Shown: in pieces, positions 35,315 through 41,469 of the stretch
How positions within the stretch are numbered: position 1 is the first letter of the stretch
Layout of the letters: each line of letters opens with the position of its first letter
DNA from: an uncultured Bacteroidales bacterium
Lineage (GTDB): Bacteria; Bacteroidota; Bacteroidia; Bacteroidales; UBA932
Direction: 5' to 3'
Assembly: GCA_934717185.1 (NCBI GenBank)
Contig: CAKUYQ010000024.1
Location: 1-41,539 of the forward strand
DNA length: 41,539 nucleotides
Translations under genes and position numbers: made by a program
Notes under the pieces: generated by a model
Seen by the model: only the letters and a program-made list of their open reading frames with translations
What the model was told of the DNA's origin: nothing
The model's database searches: none

Positions 35315-36539
35315 TTATATTCCTCCCCATTTGCTCTTCTATATCAAGAAGTTTGTCAAACAATTCATTTGTCTCCATCATCTGCATATTCAAGAAATTG
35401 GAATCAGACGGTATTCCTTCACAGTTGCTTAGCATCTCTGCTTTTCCATCTTTCATTTCGTAAATAGCAAGATCTGTATTTTTCAAAAAACAACCTTTTG
35501 GAACAATTGCATACAGCTGTTCTTGCAAATCTTTGCAATCTGCATGGATCTGCATCTCAAGTATTGAGGCTTTTACCACAATAGAAAGATAATTAATCAA
35601 ATACGGGCTATGTGTGGTAAGTACCAGCTTATTGTGAGGCAATTCTCCATTGATTCTTAACAAGTCATACAAGACCTGTTTTTGTGACTGCGGATAGAGA
35701 TTCTGCTCCATCTCCTCAACGACATTCATATATTGTGAATATTTATATCTTGATGACAGTGTTCGGAGCATTGCATTCTTAACTGTTTCCGATATAGAAT
35801 TGTCCTCCATTATCTTTGCAACCTCCTGCTGTAGTTGTCTCTGTTCGTTGTAATCTATGGTCTCTTCCCCGCTCTTCTTTACCAAATCAGACAGATAATG
35901 ACACACAAGCATCATTGGCAACAAAGACTGATAACCGCTTGACGCCTCATTTAATGTTATTCTAAATGCTTCTCCGTTTGGATCTTTGCCATTAATCCAA
36001 CTCACCTTATTCAATCTATCGTAAGAGAATCTCATTCCACCAATGGGCAACTCTAATCCTTTTGCATAATGATTCTTTGCATTGTTTAGTTCCTCCATTA
36101 ATGCCTGCATTGGTCCCGACAATCCGTTCTGTAGTTTGCTGCTCTCAACAACACTTAACAGATTTCGCTCTGCCGGCACATACATAACTTTTGCAACTTT
36201 CAGCCCTTCCTCTATATCTTTTGAAACTATGTTCAGATGCTCTTGTTCGTATGTGAAATTATAATATTCGCCATCATACCGTATATATGAATCAACAGAA
36301 ATATATGATTTTAGATTGTGGTATGCTGCATATTTATTTTTAAAGCGATTGTATTTTGCAACAGAATCAACAGTAAGCGTACGTCTGAGCAACCCTTTTT
36401 CGAGCCATGTAAAAAGAGTGAACAATTTGGCTAATGTGCTTTTACCCACTCCCTGTTCACCAATAAAAACAGTACACTTTTTAAAATACACATCTGCCGA
36501 TACAACCGGTCCTACATTACGAACAACTAAAAATGACAT
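35289..36539 (-). CDS. AAA_15/AAA_21-type (OLD-like/SMC-like) ATPase
   Basis: This 416-residue protein has an ABC-class ATPase head. Walker A is GEQGVGKST at residues 27-35. A signature-like ASSGYQSLLPMMLV comes later, Walker B is MNVVEEMEQNLYP near residues 272-284, and the switch histidine lies in VLTTHSPYLINYL. There is no membrane segment and no obvious fused nuclease domain. Instead a PD-(D/E)XK-like protein is encoded by the overlapping next gene. A perfect Bacteroidota promoter (36585-36616) lies just upstream, so the pair can be expressed independently of the capsule operon. It interrupts the sugar genes between capG and the glycosyltransferases. Confidence 0.85.
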   Translation of the reverse strand: MSFLVVRNVGPVVSADVYFKKCTVFIGEQGVGKSTLAKLFTLFTWLEKGLLRRTLTVDSVAKYNRFKNKYAAYHNLKSYISVDSYIRYDGEYYNFTYEQEHLNIVSKDIEEGLKVAKVMYVPAERNLLSVVESSKLQNGLSGPMQALMEELNNAKNHYAKGLELPIGGMRFSYDRLNKVSWINGKDPNGEAFRITLNEASSGYQSLLPMMLVCHYLSDLVKKSGEETIDYNEQRQLQQEVAKIMEDNSISETVKNAMLRTLSSRYKYSQYMNVVEEMEQNLYPQSQKQVLYDLLRINGELPHNKLVLTTHSPYLINYLSIVVKASILEMQIHADCKDLQEQLYAIVPKGCFLKNTDLAIYEMKDGKAEMLSNCEGIPSDSNFLNMQMMETNELFDKLLDIEEQMGRNISGKDRLLY

Positions 36540-36584
36540 ATTTCCGCTCTTGCAATTATTAAATAGTAGTAACTAACATTCGTG

Positions 36585-36616
36585 TAAAGATAAGCTACTT
36601 ACCCTATTCTTGCAAA
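36585..36616 (-). promoter_or_regulatory. Promoter of the ATPase/nuclease module
   Basis: On the minus strand TTTG (complement of 36613-36616) and TATCTTTA (complement of 36585-36592) are 20 bases apart. This matches the Bacteroidota consensus except for the last base of the -7 box. The start of transcription would be near 36578, about 39 bases before the ATG at 36539. The promoter sits in the 79-base gap after capG. Confidence 0.6.
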
Positions 36617-36618
36617 TT

Positions 36619-37800
36619 TTAATATTTTCGCCAAACCATCTTGTTGATGATGCCGGTGTAGGATTGTATGAGCTTGACCACTTTGGTAGAGACGTTTTCG
36701 TCTGTGTAGTTGGGTACCGGGATGCCGTTGTCACCTCTCTTGACCATCTCTACGGCGGTGTCTACCGCCTGAAGCAGCGAGTGTTTGTCTATGCCGGCCA
36801 AGATGAAACAACCTTTGTCCAACGCCTCCGGCCTCTCTGTGCTGGTTCTTATGCAGACTGCCGGGAAGCTGTGACCTACGCTGGTAAAGAAGGATGATTC
36901 CTCCGGCAGTGTGCCGCTGTCGCTTACCACCGCAAAGGCATTCATCTGCAAGCAATTGTAGTCATGAAAGCCAAGCGGTTCGTGCCGGATGACCCTCTCG
37001 TCTAATTTAAACCCGCTCGCCTCCAATCTCTTCCTTGAACGAGGGTGACAGCTGTAAAGGATTGGCATATTGTACTTCTCTGCCATCCTGTTAATTGCGG
37101 TGAAGAGGCTCATGAAGTTCCGCTCTGTGTCTATGTTCTCCTCCCTGTGCGCGCTCAGCAGAATATATTTTCCTTTCTCCAACCCCAATCTCTTGTGTAC
37201 ACCACTCTCCTCAATCTCCTTTAGGTTGTTGTGCAGTACCTCCGCCATCGGTGACCCTGTTACGTAGGTTCTTTCTTTTGCTACTCCCGACGAATTCAAG
37301 TATCTTCTTGCGTGCTCCGAGTAGCAGAGGTTGACATCGCTTATGATGTCCACTATCCTCCTGTTGGTCTCCTCGGGAAGGCATTCGTCAAAGCATCTGT
37401 TCCCAGCCTCCATGTGGAAGATGGGGATATGAAGTCTCTTGGCACCTATGACGCTCAGGCAGCTGTTGGTATCGCCGAGAACCAATACGGCATCTGGCTT
37501 GATTGCCGCCATCAGCTTATAAGAGGCGTTGATGATATTACCCATTGTGGCTCCAAGGTCATCACCTACGGCATCCATATAAACCTCGGGGTCTTTCAGT
37601 TTAAGGTCCTTGAAGAAGACTCCGTTGAGGTTGTAGTCGTAGTTCTGCCCTGTGTGGGCAAGGATAGCATCAAAGTATTCCCTGCATTTGTTGATGACTG
37701 CGGCAAGACGGATGATTTCCGGCCGAGTGCCTACTATTATCAGCAGCTTCAGCCTGCCGTTGTTCTGCCATGCGATGTTGTTATAGTCGTTATTTTTCAT
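36619..37800 (-). CDS. capG: UDP-N-acetylglucosamine 2-epimerase family, CapG/FnlC type
   Basis: CapG/FnlC epimerises C2 of the UDP-sugar made by CapE and CapF to give UDP-L-FucNAc. The 393-residue sequence has the family opening IVGTRPEIIRLAAVI, then HTGQNYDYNLNGVFF, VLGDTNSCLSVIGAKR, the FHMEAGNRCFDE motif, SAHREENI and SDSGTLPEESSF. GNRCFD and HTGQNYDY favour CapG over the hydrolysing NeuC type. The capE gene is 224 bases upstream, but no CapF reductase gene lies between them, which is the usual place. It is less AT-rich than the genes downstream of it. Confidence 0.88.
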   Translation of the reverse strand: MKNNDYNNIAWQNNGRLKLLIIVGTRPEIIRLAAVINKCREYFDAILAHTGQNYDYNLNGVFFKDLKLKDPEVYMDAVGDDLGATMGNIINASYKLMAAIKPDAVLVLGDTNSCLSVIGAKRLHIPIFHMEAGNRCFDECLPEETNRRIVDIISDVNLCYSEHARRYLNSSGVAKERTYVTGSPMAEVLHNNLKEIEESGVHKRLGLEKGKYILLSAHREENIDTERNFMSLFTAINRMAEKYNMPILYSCHPRSRKRLEASGFKLDERVIRHEPLGFHDYNCLQMNAFAVVSDSGTLPEESSFFTSVGHSFPAVCIRTSTERPEALDKGCFILAGIDKHSLLQAVDTAVEMVKRGDNGIPVPNYTDENVSTKVVKLIQSYTGIINKMVWRKY

Positions 37801-37874
37801 CTTCGCTTTATTTGTAAAGAGTGTATGAAGTGTAAGAAGTGTAAAGAGAGGACAGGGAGGACAGAGTGTTCTCT

Positions 37875-37943
37875 ACTCTCTATACCCTCTTTACTTTCCA
37901 TACATCTTTTAAACAGCCAAAGCTAACGCCAAAGCCAACGCTA
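37875..37943 (-). repeat. Composite hexamer-rich repeat, copy A
   Basis: Bases 37875-37894 are the exact complement of 40574-40593 (20 of 20). They are followed after about 20 bases by degenerate hexamers of the GCCAAA/GCTAAC type at 37915-37943. Read on the minus strand, the order (hexamers, AT-rich spacer, then GTAAAGAGGGTATAGAGAGT) is the same as in copy B at 40542-40614. The two copies are therefore inverted relative to each other. Confidence 0.7.
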
Positions 37944-38024
37944 ATACACTCTCAACTCATTCCGGATGTACTCCAACGAGGCTATATTGACATTGGACTC
38001 TGGTACAAAAATTTCATCTCTTAC
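37941..38024 (-). pseudogene. Second CapE-like C-terminal tail after the capE stop
   Basis: Directly after the capE TAA and in the same frame, 27 codons end in a TAG (complement of 37941-37943). The peptide contains NVNIASLEYIRNELRVY, which lines up with the true CapE end, KAKIAALDYIKKELSGE. This looks like the leftover 3' end of another capE allele after recombination. Stop-codon readthrough giving a doubled tail is possible but less likely. Confidence 0.45.
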
Positions 38025-39074
38025 TTATTGAACGAAGTTTCCCTCTCCACTCAATTCTTTCTTAATGTAGTCAAGTGCTGCAATTTTTGCTTTAGTCTCT
38101 TCTACCGTAAGCAAGCGTGTATTGTTGGAGTCAAATTCATGAACAGTGTTGCGTTCAACCTCTCCCTCTTTAAAATATTTATCATAATTTAATCCGCGAT
38201 TATCGGCAGGTACACGGTAGAAATTACCCATATCTATGGCTTTATCACATTCCTCATTGGTCAACAAAGTTTCATACATTTTTTCACCATGACGAATACC
38301 AATAATTTTAATATCTTCCTTATTGCCACCAAACAGCTCACAAACAGCCTCTGCTTGTGTTTGAATTGTACAAGCCGGAGCCTTCTGAACAAGTATATCG
38401 CCATTCTGTCCATGTTCAAAGGCAAAGAGCACCAAATCTACCGCCTCCTCCAACGACATGATGAATCTTGTCATCCTCGGTTCGGTGAGGGTGATTGGGT
38501 TGCCGTTGCGGATCTGGTCTATCCAAAGTGGGATAACGGAGCCGCGGCTGCACATCACATTGCCGTATCTTGTGCAGCAGATCTTGGTCTTGCCGGAGTA
38601 TCGGCTCTTGGCTACTGCTATCTTCTCCTCTATGGCCTTGCTTATACCCATGGCATTGATAGGGTAGGCTGCCTTATCTGTTGAGAGGCAGATGACTGCC
38701 CCTACGCCAAACTCAATGGCAGCAGTGAGTACATTGTCTGTACCTATGACATTGGTCTTTACCGCCTCCATGGGGAAGAACTCGCAGCTTGGAACCTGCT
38801 TAAGGGCTGCAGCATGGAAGATGTAGTCCACTCCCGGCATGGCGTTACGGCAACTCTGTAAATCTCTTACATCGCCTATGAAGAACTTTATCTTGTGGGC
38901 CACATCGGGCATCTTGGCCTGATACTCGTGGCGCATGTCATCCTGTTTCTTTTCGTCGCGGGAGAAGATCCTTATCTCCCCTATATCTGTGTTAAGGAAG
39001 CGGTTTAATACGGCGTTGCCGAATGATCCCGTTCCGCCGGTGATCATCAGCGTCTTGCCTGCAAATATGCTCAT
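38025..39074 (-). CDS. capE: UDP-N-acetylglucosamine 4,6-dehydratase/5-epimerase, CapE/FnlA type
   Basis: CapE starts UDP-L-FucNAc synthesis by dehydrating and epimerising UDP-GlcNAc. The 349-residue protein has an NAD(P)-binding ITGGTGSFGNAVLNRFL near the N-terminus and FFIGDVRDLQSC. A modified SDR active site follows, in which Met replaces the usual Tyr (LSTDKAAYPINAMGISK). RYGNVMCSRGSVIPLW and TLTEPRMTRFIMSLEEAV are CapE-specific signatures. It is the first sugar gene after the regulatory pair. Its 3' end is followed by an in-frame second tail (37941-38024). Confidence 0.93.
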   Translation of the reverse strand: MSIFAGKTLMITGGTGSFGNAVLNRFLNTDIGEIRIFSRDEKKQDDMRHEYQAKMPDVAHKIKFFIGDVRDLQSCRNAMPGVDYIFHAAALKQVPSCEFFPMEAVKTNVIGTDNVLTAAIEFGVGAVICLSTDKAAYPINAMGISKAIEEKIAVAKSRYSGKTKICCTRYGNVMCSRGSVIPLWIDQIRNGNPITLTEPRMTRFIMSLEEAVDLVLFAFEHGQNGDILVQKAPACTIQTQAEAVCELFGGNKEDIKIIGIRHGEKMYETLLTNEECDKAIDMGNFYRVPADNRGLNYDKYFKEGEVERNTVHEFDSNNTRLLTVEETKAKIAALDYIKKELSGEGNFVQ

Positions 39075-39176
39075 ATTGTAATGGGTAATTTTTATTGGTT
39101 GACTAAGTAATCTTAAAAAAATAACTTGGTAATCTTTAATTGCCTTTTCGGTCTATATTTCTTTTCTCATCAGTCA

Positions 39177-39191
39177 TGTGCCACCGGCACA
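39177..39191 (-). other. Short GC-rich hairpin between the regulatory pair and capE
   Basis: TGTGCC (39177-39182) and GGCACA (39186-39191) form a perfect six-pair stem with a three-base loop, in a 171-base otherwise AT-rich gap. No T run follows on the minus strand. Its place directly after the antiterminator operon head would suit a pause or antitermination site. Confidence 0.35.
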
Positions 39192-39245
39192 CTCCTTCTT
39201 CAAAAAGACATCTATCCTCTAAAATACTGCTAAATCTTTACCAAC

Positions 39246-39689
39246 TTATTTTTTAACGCTTACTAAGTGTTGTATCTCTGTGTGTTGTTTGAGCAGGCGG
39301 GTGTACCATGTGCGGTAACGGGTGGGAGTGAGATTGGGTACTGCCAATATCTTGTAGTCCGTGGTTACCGTGCGGGTTGGGTACTGCATTGCTTTGGGGG
39401 TATGTAGTTCTTTGTCGGGAAGCATAGCAATAATTGCGGGAAAGGGGTAGCCTTTTATCTGCAGGGTGGCGGTGTTGCTCCCGGGAAAGAGTCTGCACAG
39501 CTGGTAGGCCGATTGCTCAAAGGCTGCCCAATAGGCTCCGTAGGCGTAGAGATGAATGCAGTTGTGGTTATTCTTCTCGCGGCCGAGAATGGTGCCGTGG
39601 TTGGTCTCTATCAGCCGGTTGAGCTGAAACCATGGTGTTGCCTGAGTTGGCCGATATGCCTCGGATGGCCGGGGCTGCTGTGTTATCAT
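39246..39689 (-). CDS. Unknown protein of 147 residues translationally coupled to upxY
   Basis: The ATG at 39689 stands one base after the upxY TAA, so the two genes are almost certainly coupled; a TTG three codons upstream is a less likely start. The protein has an aromatic-rich middle (IHLYAYGAYWAAFEQSAYQLCRLFPG) and a basic C-terminus with RYRTWYTRLLKQH. In Bacteroides, upxY is followed by upxZ, whose product blocks other UpxY proteins. The sequence here does not look like UpxZ as I remember it. It could be a functional counterpart or an unrelated regulator. It is less AT-rich than the downstream sugar genes. Confidence 0.75.
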   Translation of the reverse strand: MITQQPRPSEAYRPTQATPWFQLNRLIETNHGTILGREKNNHNCIHLYAYGAYWAAFEQSAYQLCRLFPGSNTATLQIKGYPFPAIIAMLPDKELHTPKAMQYPTRTVTTDYKILAVPNLTPTRYRTWYTRLLKQHTEIQHLVSVKK

Positions 39690-39690
39690 T

Positions 39691-40236
39691 TTATACAAAT
39701 TGTATGTAGTCGCTCTCTACCTCTACTGCTGTTGCAAGGAGGTTGGGTAGGTCTACTATGAGTCTTTTCTTCTTTGAGCCTTTCACCTTTAGCAGTTTTC
39801 CTTCGTAACCGTCTAATATTCCACCTACTATATGGACTGTCCTGCCACACATGGCGGGGGTGATCTCGCCGGGCAGGTAGTATTGTGGTTGTGCTGTTGA
39901 CTTTACTGCTTTTATGAAGCGTTCCATATCTGCGGTAGGGACTGTCATGGGGTTCTGATAGCCGCCGCCTTTCTGAAATCTGTATTGAAGGGTATCTGTG
40001 TAGGTGATGATGGGATCTAAGATCTGCTTGAATTCGTATGCAAAGAGCAGGTCTTGAATGAATGGGACCTGTTTGCGGATTCGTTTCCCGTCTTTTATGG
40101 AGACTTGCCATTTCATGGGGGTAAATACCTCTATGTTTGCTTCGCCTAACTGTTTGTATGCAGGGAGCAGGGCGTTGGGGCGTTTTAGGTCTCTTAGGAC
40201 ATACCAGAGCTTTTCTTCTGTGGTACTGTGGGGCAT
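39691..40236 (-). CDS. upxY: UpxY-type NusG-like transcription antiterminator
   Basis: UpxY proteins are locus-specific NusG paralogues that ride on RNA polymerase and prevent early termination in their own capsule operon. The 181-residue protein has the NGN domain (KLWYVLRDLKRPNALLPAYKQL, VPFIQDLLFAYEF, PMTVPTADMERFIKAV). A KOW-type end follows (PGEITPAMCGRTVHIVGG and DGYEGKLLKVKGSKKKRLIVDL). It is the first gene of the locus. Its leader of about 245 bases leads back to an inverted repeat and an invertible promoter segment, as expected for a phase-variable capsule operon. Confidence 0.92.
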   Translation of the reverse strand: MPHSTTEEKLWYVLRDLKRPNALLPAYKQLGEANIEVFTPMKWQVSIKDGKRIRKQVPFIQDLLFAYEFKQILDPIITYTDTLQYRFQKGGGYQNPMTVPTADMERFIKAVKSTAQPQYYLPGEITPAMCGRTVHIVGGILDGYEGKLLKVKGSKKKRLIVDLPNLLATAVEVESDYIQFV

Positions 40237-40481
40237 TGTTAAGCTCTTTGGGACAGGGTAATATTTTCTAATCCTGCATGATTATACAATCATCTTTTAA
40301 TCAAGCAGTTATAATACTATTATCCTTAAGTTCTGTGATTTTTGTGCCTTTGTGGTTACCTTTTGTGTTTTTAAGTCAGACTCTTTTGCTCTTGTCGTCA
40401 CGGTTGTTCTACTGCTTCTTAAAAAAGTCATACTGCCAAGAGATTACCTGAAAATACATTTGCTGCATTTTTAGTATTATC
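40237..40481 (-). promoter_or_regulatory. upxY leader between the invertible segment and the start codon
   Basis: This 245-base stretch has no coding frame of note. In known UpxY systems the leader RNA carries the site by which the antiterminator is recruited, and this stretch occupies that place. On the minus strand a GACTTTTTTAAG run occurs about 190 bases before the start codon, with no convincing stem ahead of it. No Bacteroidota promoter pointing at upxY is present here, so transcription must enter from the invertible segment. Confidence 0.5.
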
Positions 40482-40501
40482 TCTATGAAAGAAACCACAC
40501 A
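40482..40501 (+). repeat. Left inverted repeat of the invertible segment
   Basis: TCTATGAAAGAAACCACACA is the exact reverse complement of 41190-41209. Identity stops at the next base on both sides, so the repeat is exactly 20 bases. Confidence 0.88.
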
Positions 40502-40541
40502 TTAAAAAGTAATAGTATTGATTTTCAAGTAATTGCAAGAA

Positions 40542-40614
40542 GGCTTTGGCGTTGGCATTGGCTATTTATAAAGGTAAAGAGGGTATAGAGAGTGGAGAAG
40601 GCGTTGGCGTTAGC
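40542..40614 (+). repeat. Composite hexamer-rich repeat, copy B
   Basis: Hexamer-type sequence GGCTTTGGCGTTGGCATTGG at 40542-40561 is followed by an AT-rich spacer. Then comes GTAAAGAGGGTATAGAGAGT at 40574-40593 and a second hexamer block at 40600-40614. The 20-mer is identical to copy A at 37875-37894 in the opposite orientation. Confidence 0.7.
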
Positions 40615-40760
40615 CTTAATTTAGTTGAGAGTTTATAGTTTATAGCCAGTTTTGGAGTTAATAGTAAGAAAGTTAAAAATATAAGTTAACAAACTGAATA
40701 TAAGTCTATTACATAGTATTGAATTTGCACTATCCAAGATTAAAAATGAGAATAATATAT

Positions 40761-40950
40761 TATTAAAAAACAGTAATGAACGACCTGTCAATCAACGGAA
40801 GAGCGGTTGCCGAAAGCAGCTTATAAGAAACGGCGTCTGTTGAAGGACCGTTAGGATGCAAAGCATACTAAAAGGGACGACTTAGCTGTTTCAAGCTGAT
40901 TGATGGCAATAGCAGTTGAGAGACACGGAGAGAAGAACTGTTTATTAATA
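40761..40950. ncRNA. Candidate structured RNA (or small mobile element) inside the invertible segment
   Basis: A 14-base closing stem (40761-40774 with 40937-40950, one mismatch) encloses a block clearly richer in G and C than its surroundings. Inside are TCAATCA (40788-40794) with TGATTGA (40897-40903), AACGG with CCGTT, GCCG with CGGC, and two small hairpins, ATGC-AAA-GCAT and AGCT-AGCT. The pairs nest without conflict, which suggests an RNA of about 190 bases. A short plus-strand frame from the ATG at 40778 has only 16 codons. The leftward promoter at 41014-41044 would transcribe the minus strand through it. Terminal inverted repeats of a small non-coding transposon are the main alternative. 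I cannot match it to a known RNA family. Confidence 0.45.
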
Positions 40951-40989
40951 TGTTAAATATTATATAGCATAAAAGTTGAGAGTAAAGAA

Positions 40990-41054
40990 AGCGTTGGCGT
41001 TAGCGTTGGCTTTCAAAATTAAATTAGCTAAAGCCAAGGCCAAAGCTAAAGCTA
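40990..41054. repeat. Opposed hexamer-rich blocks (copies D and E)
   Basis: GCGTTGGCGTTAGCGTTGGC at 40991-41010 is followed by hexamers in the opposite sense at 41026-41054 (AGCTAAAGCCAAGGCCAAAG onward). TTGGCTTT and AAAGCCAA can pair across the 16-base centre. The second block supplies the -33 TTTG of the leftward promoter. Several units contain TAGCTTTG on the minus strand, which itself matches the -7 consensus. Confidence 0.65.
41014..41044 (-). promoter_or_regulatory. Leftward promoter inside the invertible segment (toward upxY as drawn)
   Basis: On the minus strand TTTG (complement of 41041-41044) and TAATTTTG (complement of 41014-41021) are 19 bases apart, an exact consensus match. Transcription would start near 41007 and cross the structured block and the left repeat before reaching upxY, giving a leader of about 770 bases. 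The AT-rich, repeat-derived sequence makes a chance match possible. Confidence 0.5.
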
Positions 41055-41148
41055 ATTATGACACGGAATGAAATACTGTTTTAATATATTGAATATCAAT
41101 TATTTTTACAATAAATACACCTATTTGTGTAAGAATAAAAATTTTTAG

Positions 41149-41180
41149 TTTGGTTAATATTTGATTTTTATATACTTTTG
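41149..41180 (+). promoter_or_regulatory. Rightward promoter at the edge of the invertible segment
   Basis: TTTG at 41149-41152 and TACTTTTG at 41173-41180 (followed by CA) are 20 bases apart, an exact consensus match. The predicted start near 41187 is 2-3 bases inside the right inverted repeat. This is the arrangement of invertible capsule promoters, shown here in the orientation that faces away from upxY. Confidence 0.72.
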
Positions 41181-41189
41181 CAGACGTCT

Positions 41190-41209
41190 TGTGTGGTTTC
41201 TTTCATAGA
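41190..41209 (-). repeat. Right inverted repeat of the invertible segment
   Basis: TGTGTGGTTTCTTTCATAGA is the exact reverse complement of the left repeat. The right copy also overlaps a local palindrome, TGGTTTCT (41194-41201) with AGAAACCA (41207-41214), which the left copy lacks in full. Confidence 0.88.
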
Positions 41210-41395
41210 AACCATATATTTTCCCACCATTCACCTTCGTTTTTCCCTTGTCTATTATATTGATCTCCTGCATTTTGTATCGGCACAAGAGTTATATATT
41301 TCATATCAATCTTATTTCATTTTCTACAAGTTATAAAAATTATGTTATTACCATTTTATTTCCTATAAGAAATAAAATTACTACATTTGCAGTTA

Positions 41396-41469
41396 ATCCC
41401 ATCTTTGACACTTGGGAAGGTCGGAAAAAGACAAAAAACGCCACTACAGCTATCTGTAGCGGTTTTTTT
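41396..41469 (+). ncRNA. Possible short transcript outside the right inverted repeat
   Basis: A -7 element TACATTTG (41382-41389, followed by CA) would start an RNA near 41396. That RNA would end at the terminator at 41441-41469, about 74 bases long. CCCA (41399-41402) and TGGG (41413-41416) could form a first small hairpin. No -33 TTTG is seen. It could equally be only the end of the transcript from 41149-41180. Confidence 0.3.
41441..41469 (+). terminator. Strong intrinsic terminator right of the invertible segment
   Basis: CTACAG (41444-41449) pairs with CTGTAG (41454-41459) around CTAT. Two further C-G pairs lie beyond one mismatch, and a run of seven T follows at 41463-41469. On the minus strand a T run also follows (complement of 41433-41438), so it can act in both directions. 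It would stop rightward transcription leaving the invertible segment. Confidence 0.8.

Larger units (their letters stand above)
40482..41209. promoter_or_regulatory. Putative invertible promoter segment of the capsule locus
   Basis: Two perfect 20-bp inverted repeats at 40482-40501 and 41190-41209 enclose 688 bases. The segment holds a rightward promoter (41149-41180), a leftward promoter (41014-41044), several hexamer-rich repeats and a structured block (40761-40950). In Bacteroidales capsule loci, recombinases invert such segments to switch transcription. In this sequence the rightward promoter points out of the segment, away from upxY. After inversion it would lie at about 40511-40542 and start transcription near 40504, directly in front of the upxY leader. 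No recombinase gene is in the window. Confidence 0.8.

Noticed and set aside
39246..39689. Naming this gene upxZ
   Set aside because: Position fits, but the sequence does not resemble UpxZ as I know it, so the symbol was withheld.
40778..40828. Short plus-strand peptide frame (16 codons) in the structured block
   Set aside because: It has no ribosome-binding site, the frame stops repeatedly afterwards, and the sequence is better explained by base pairing.
40761..40950. Retron, 6S RNA or group II intron fragment
   Set aside because: No reverse transcriptase is in the window, no domain V-like hairpin is visible, and the size alone is not enough to call 6S RNA. It was kept as an unassigned structured element.
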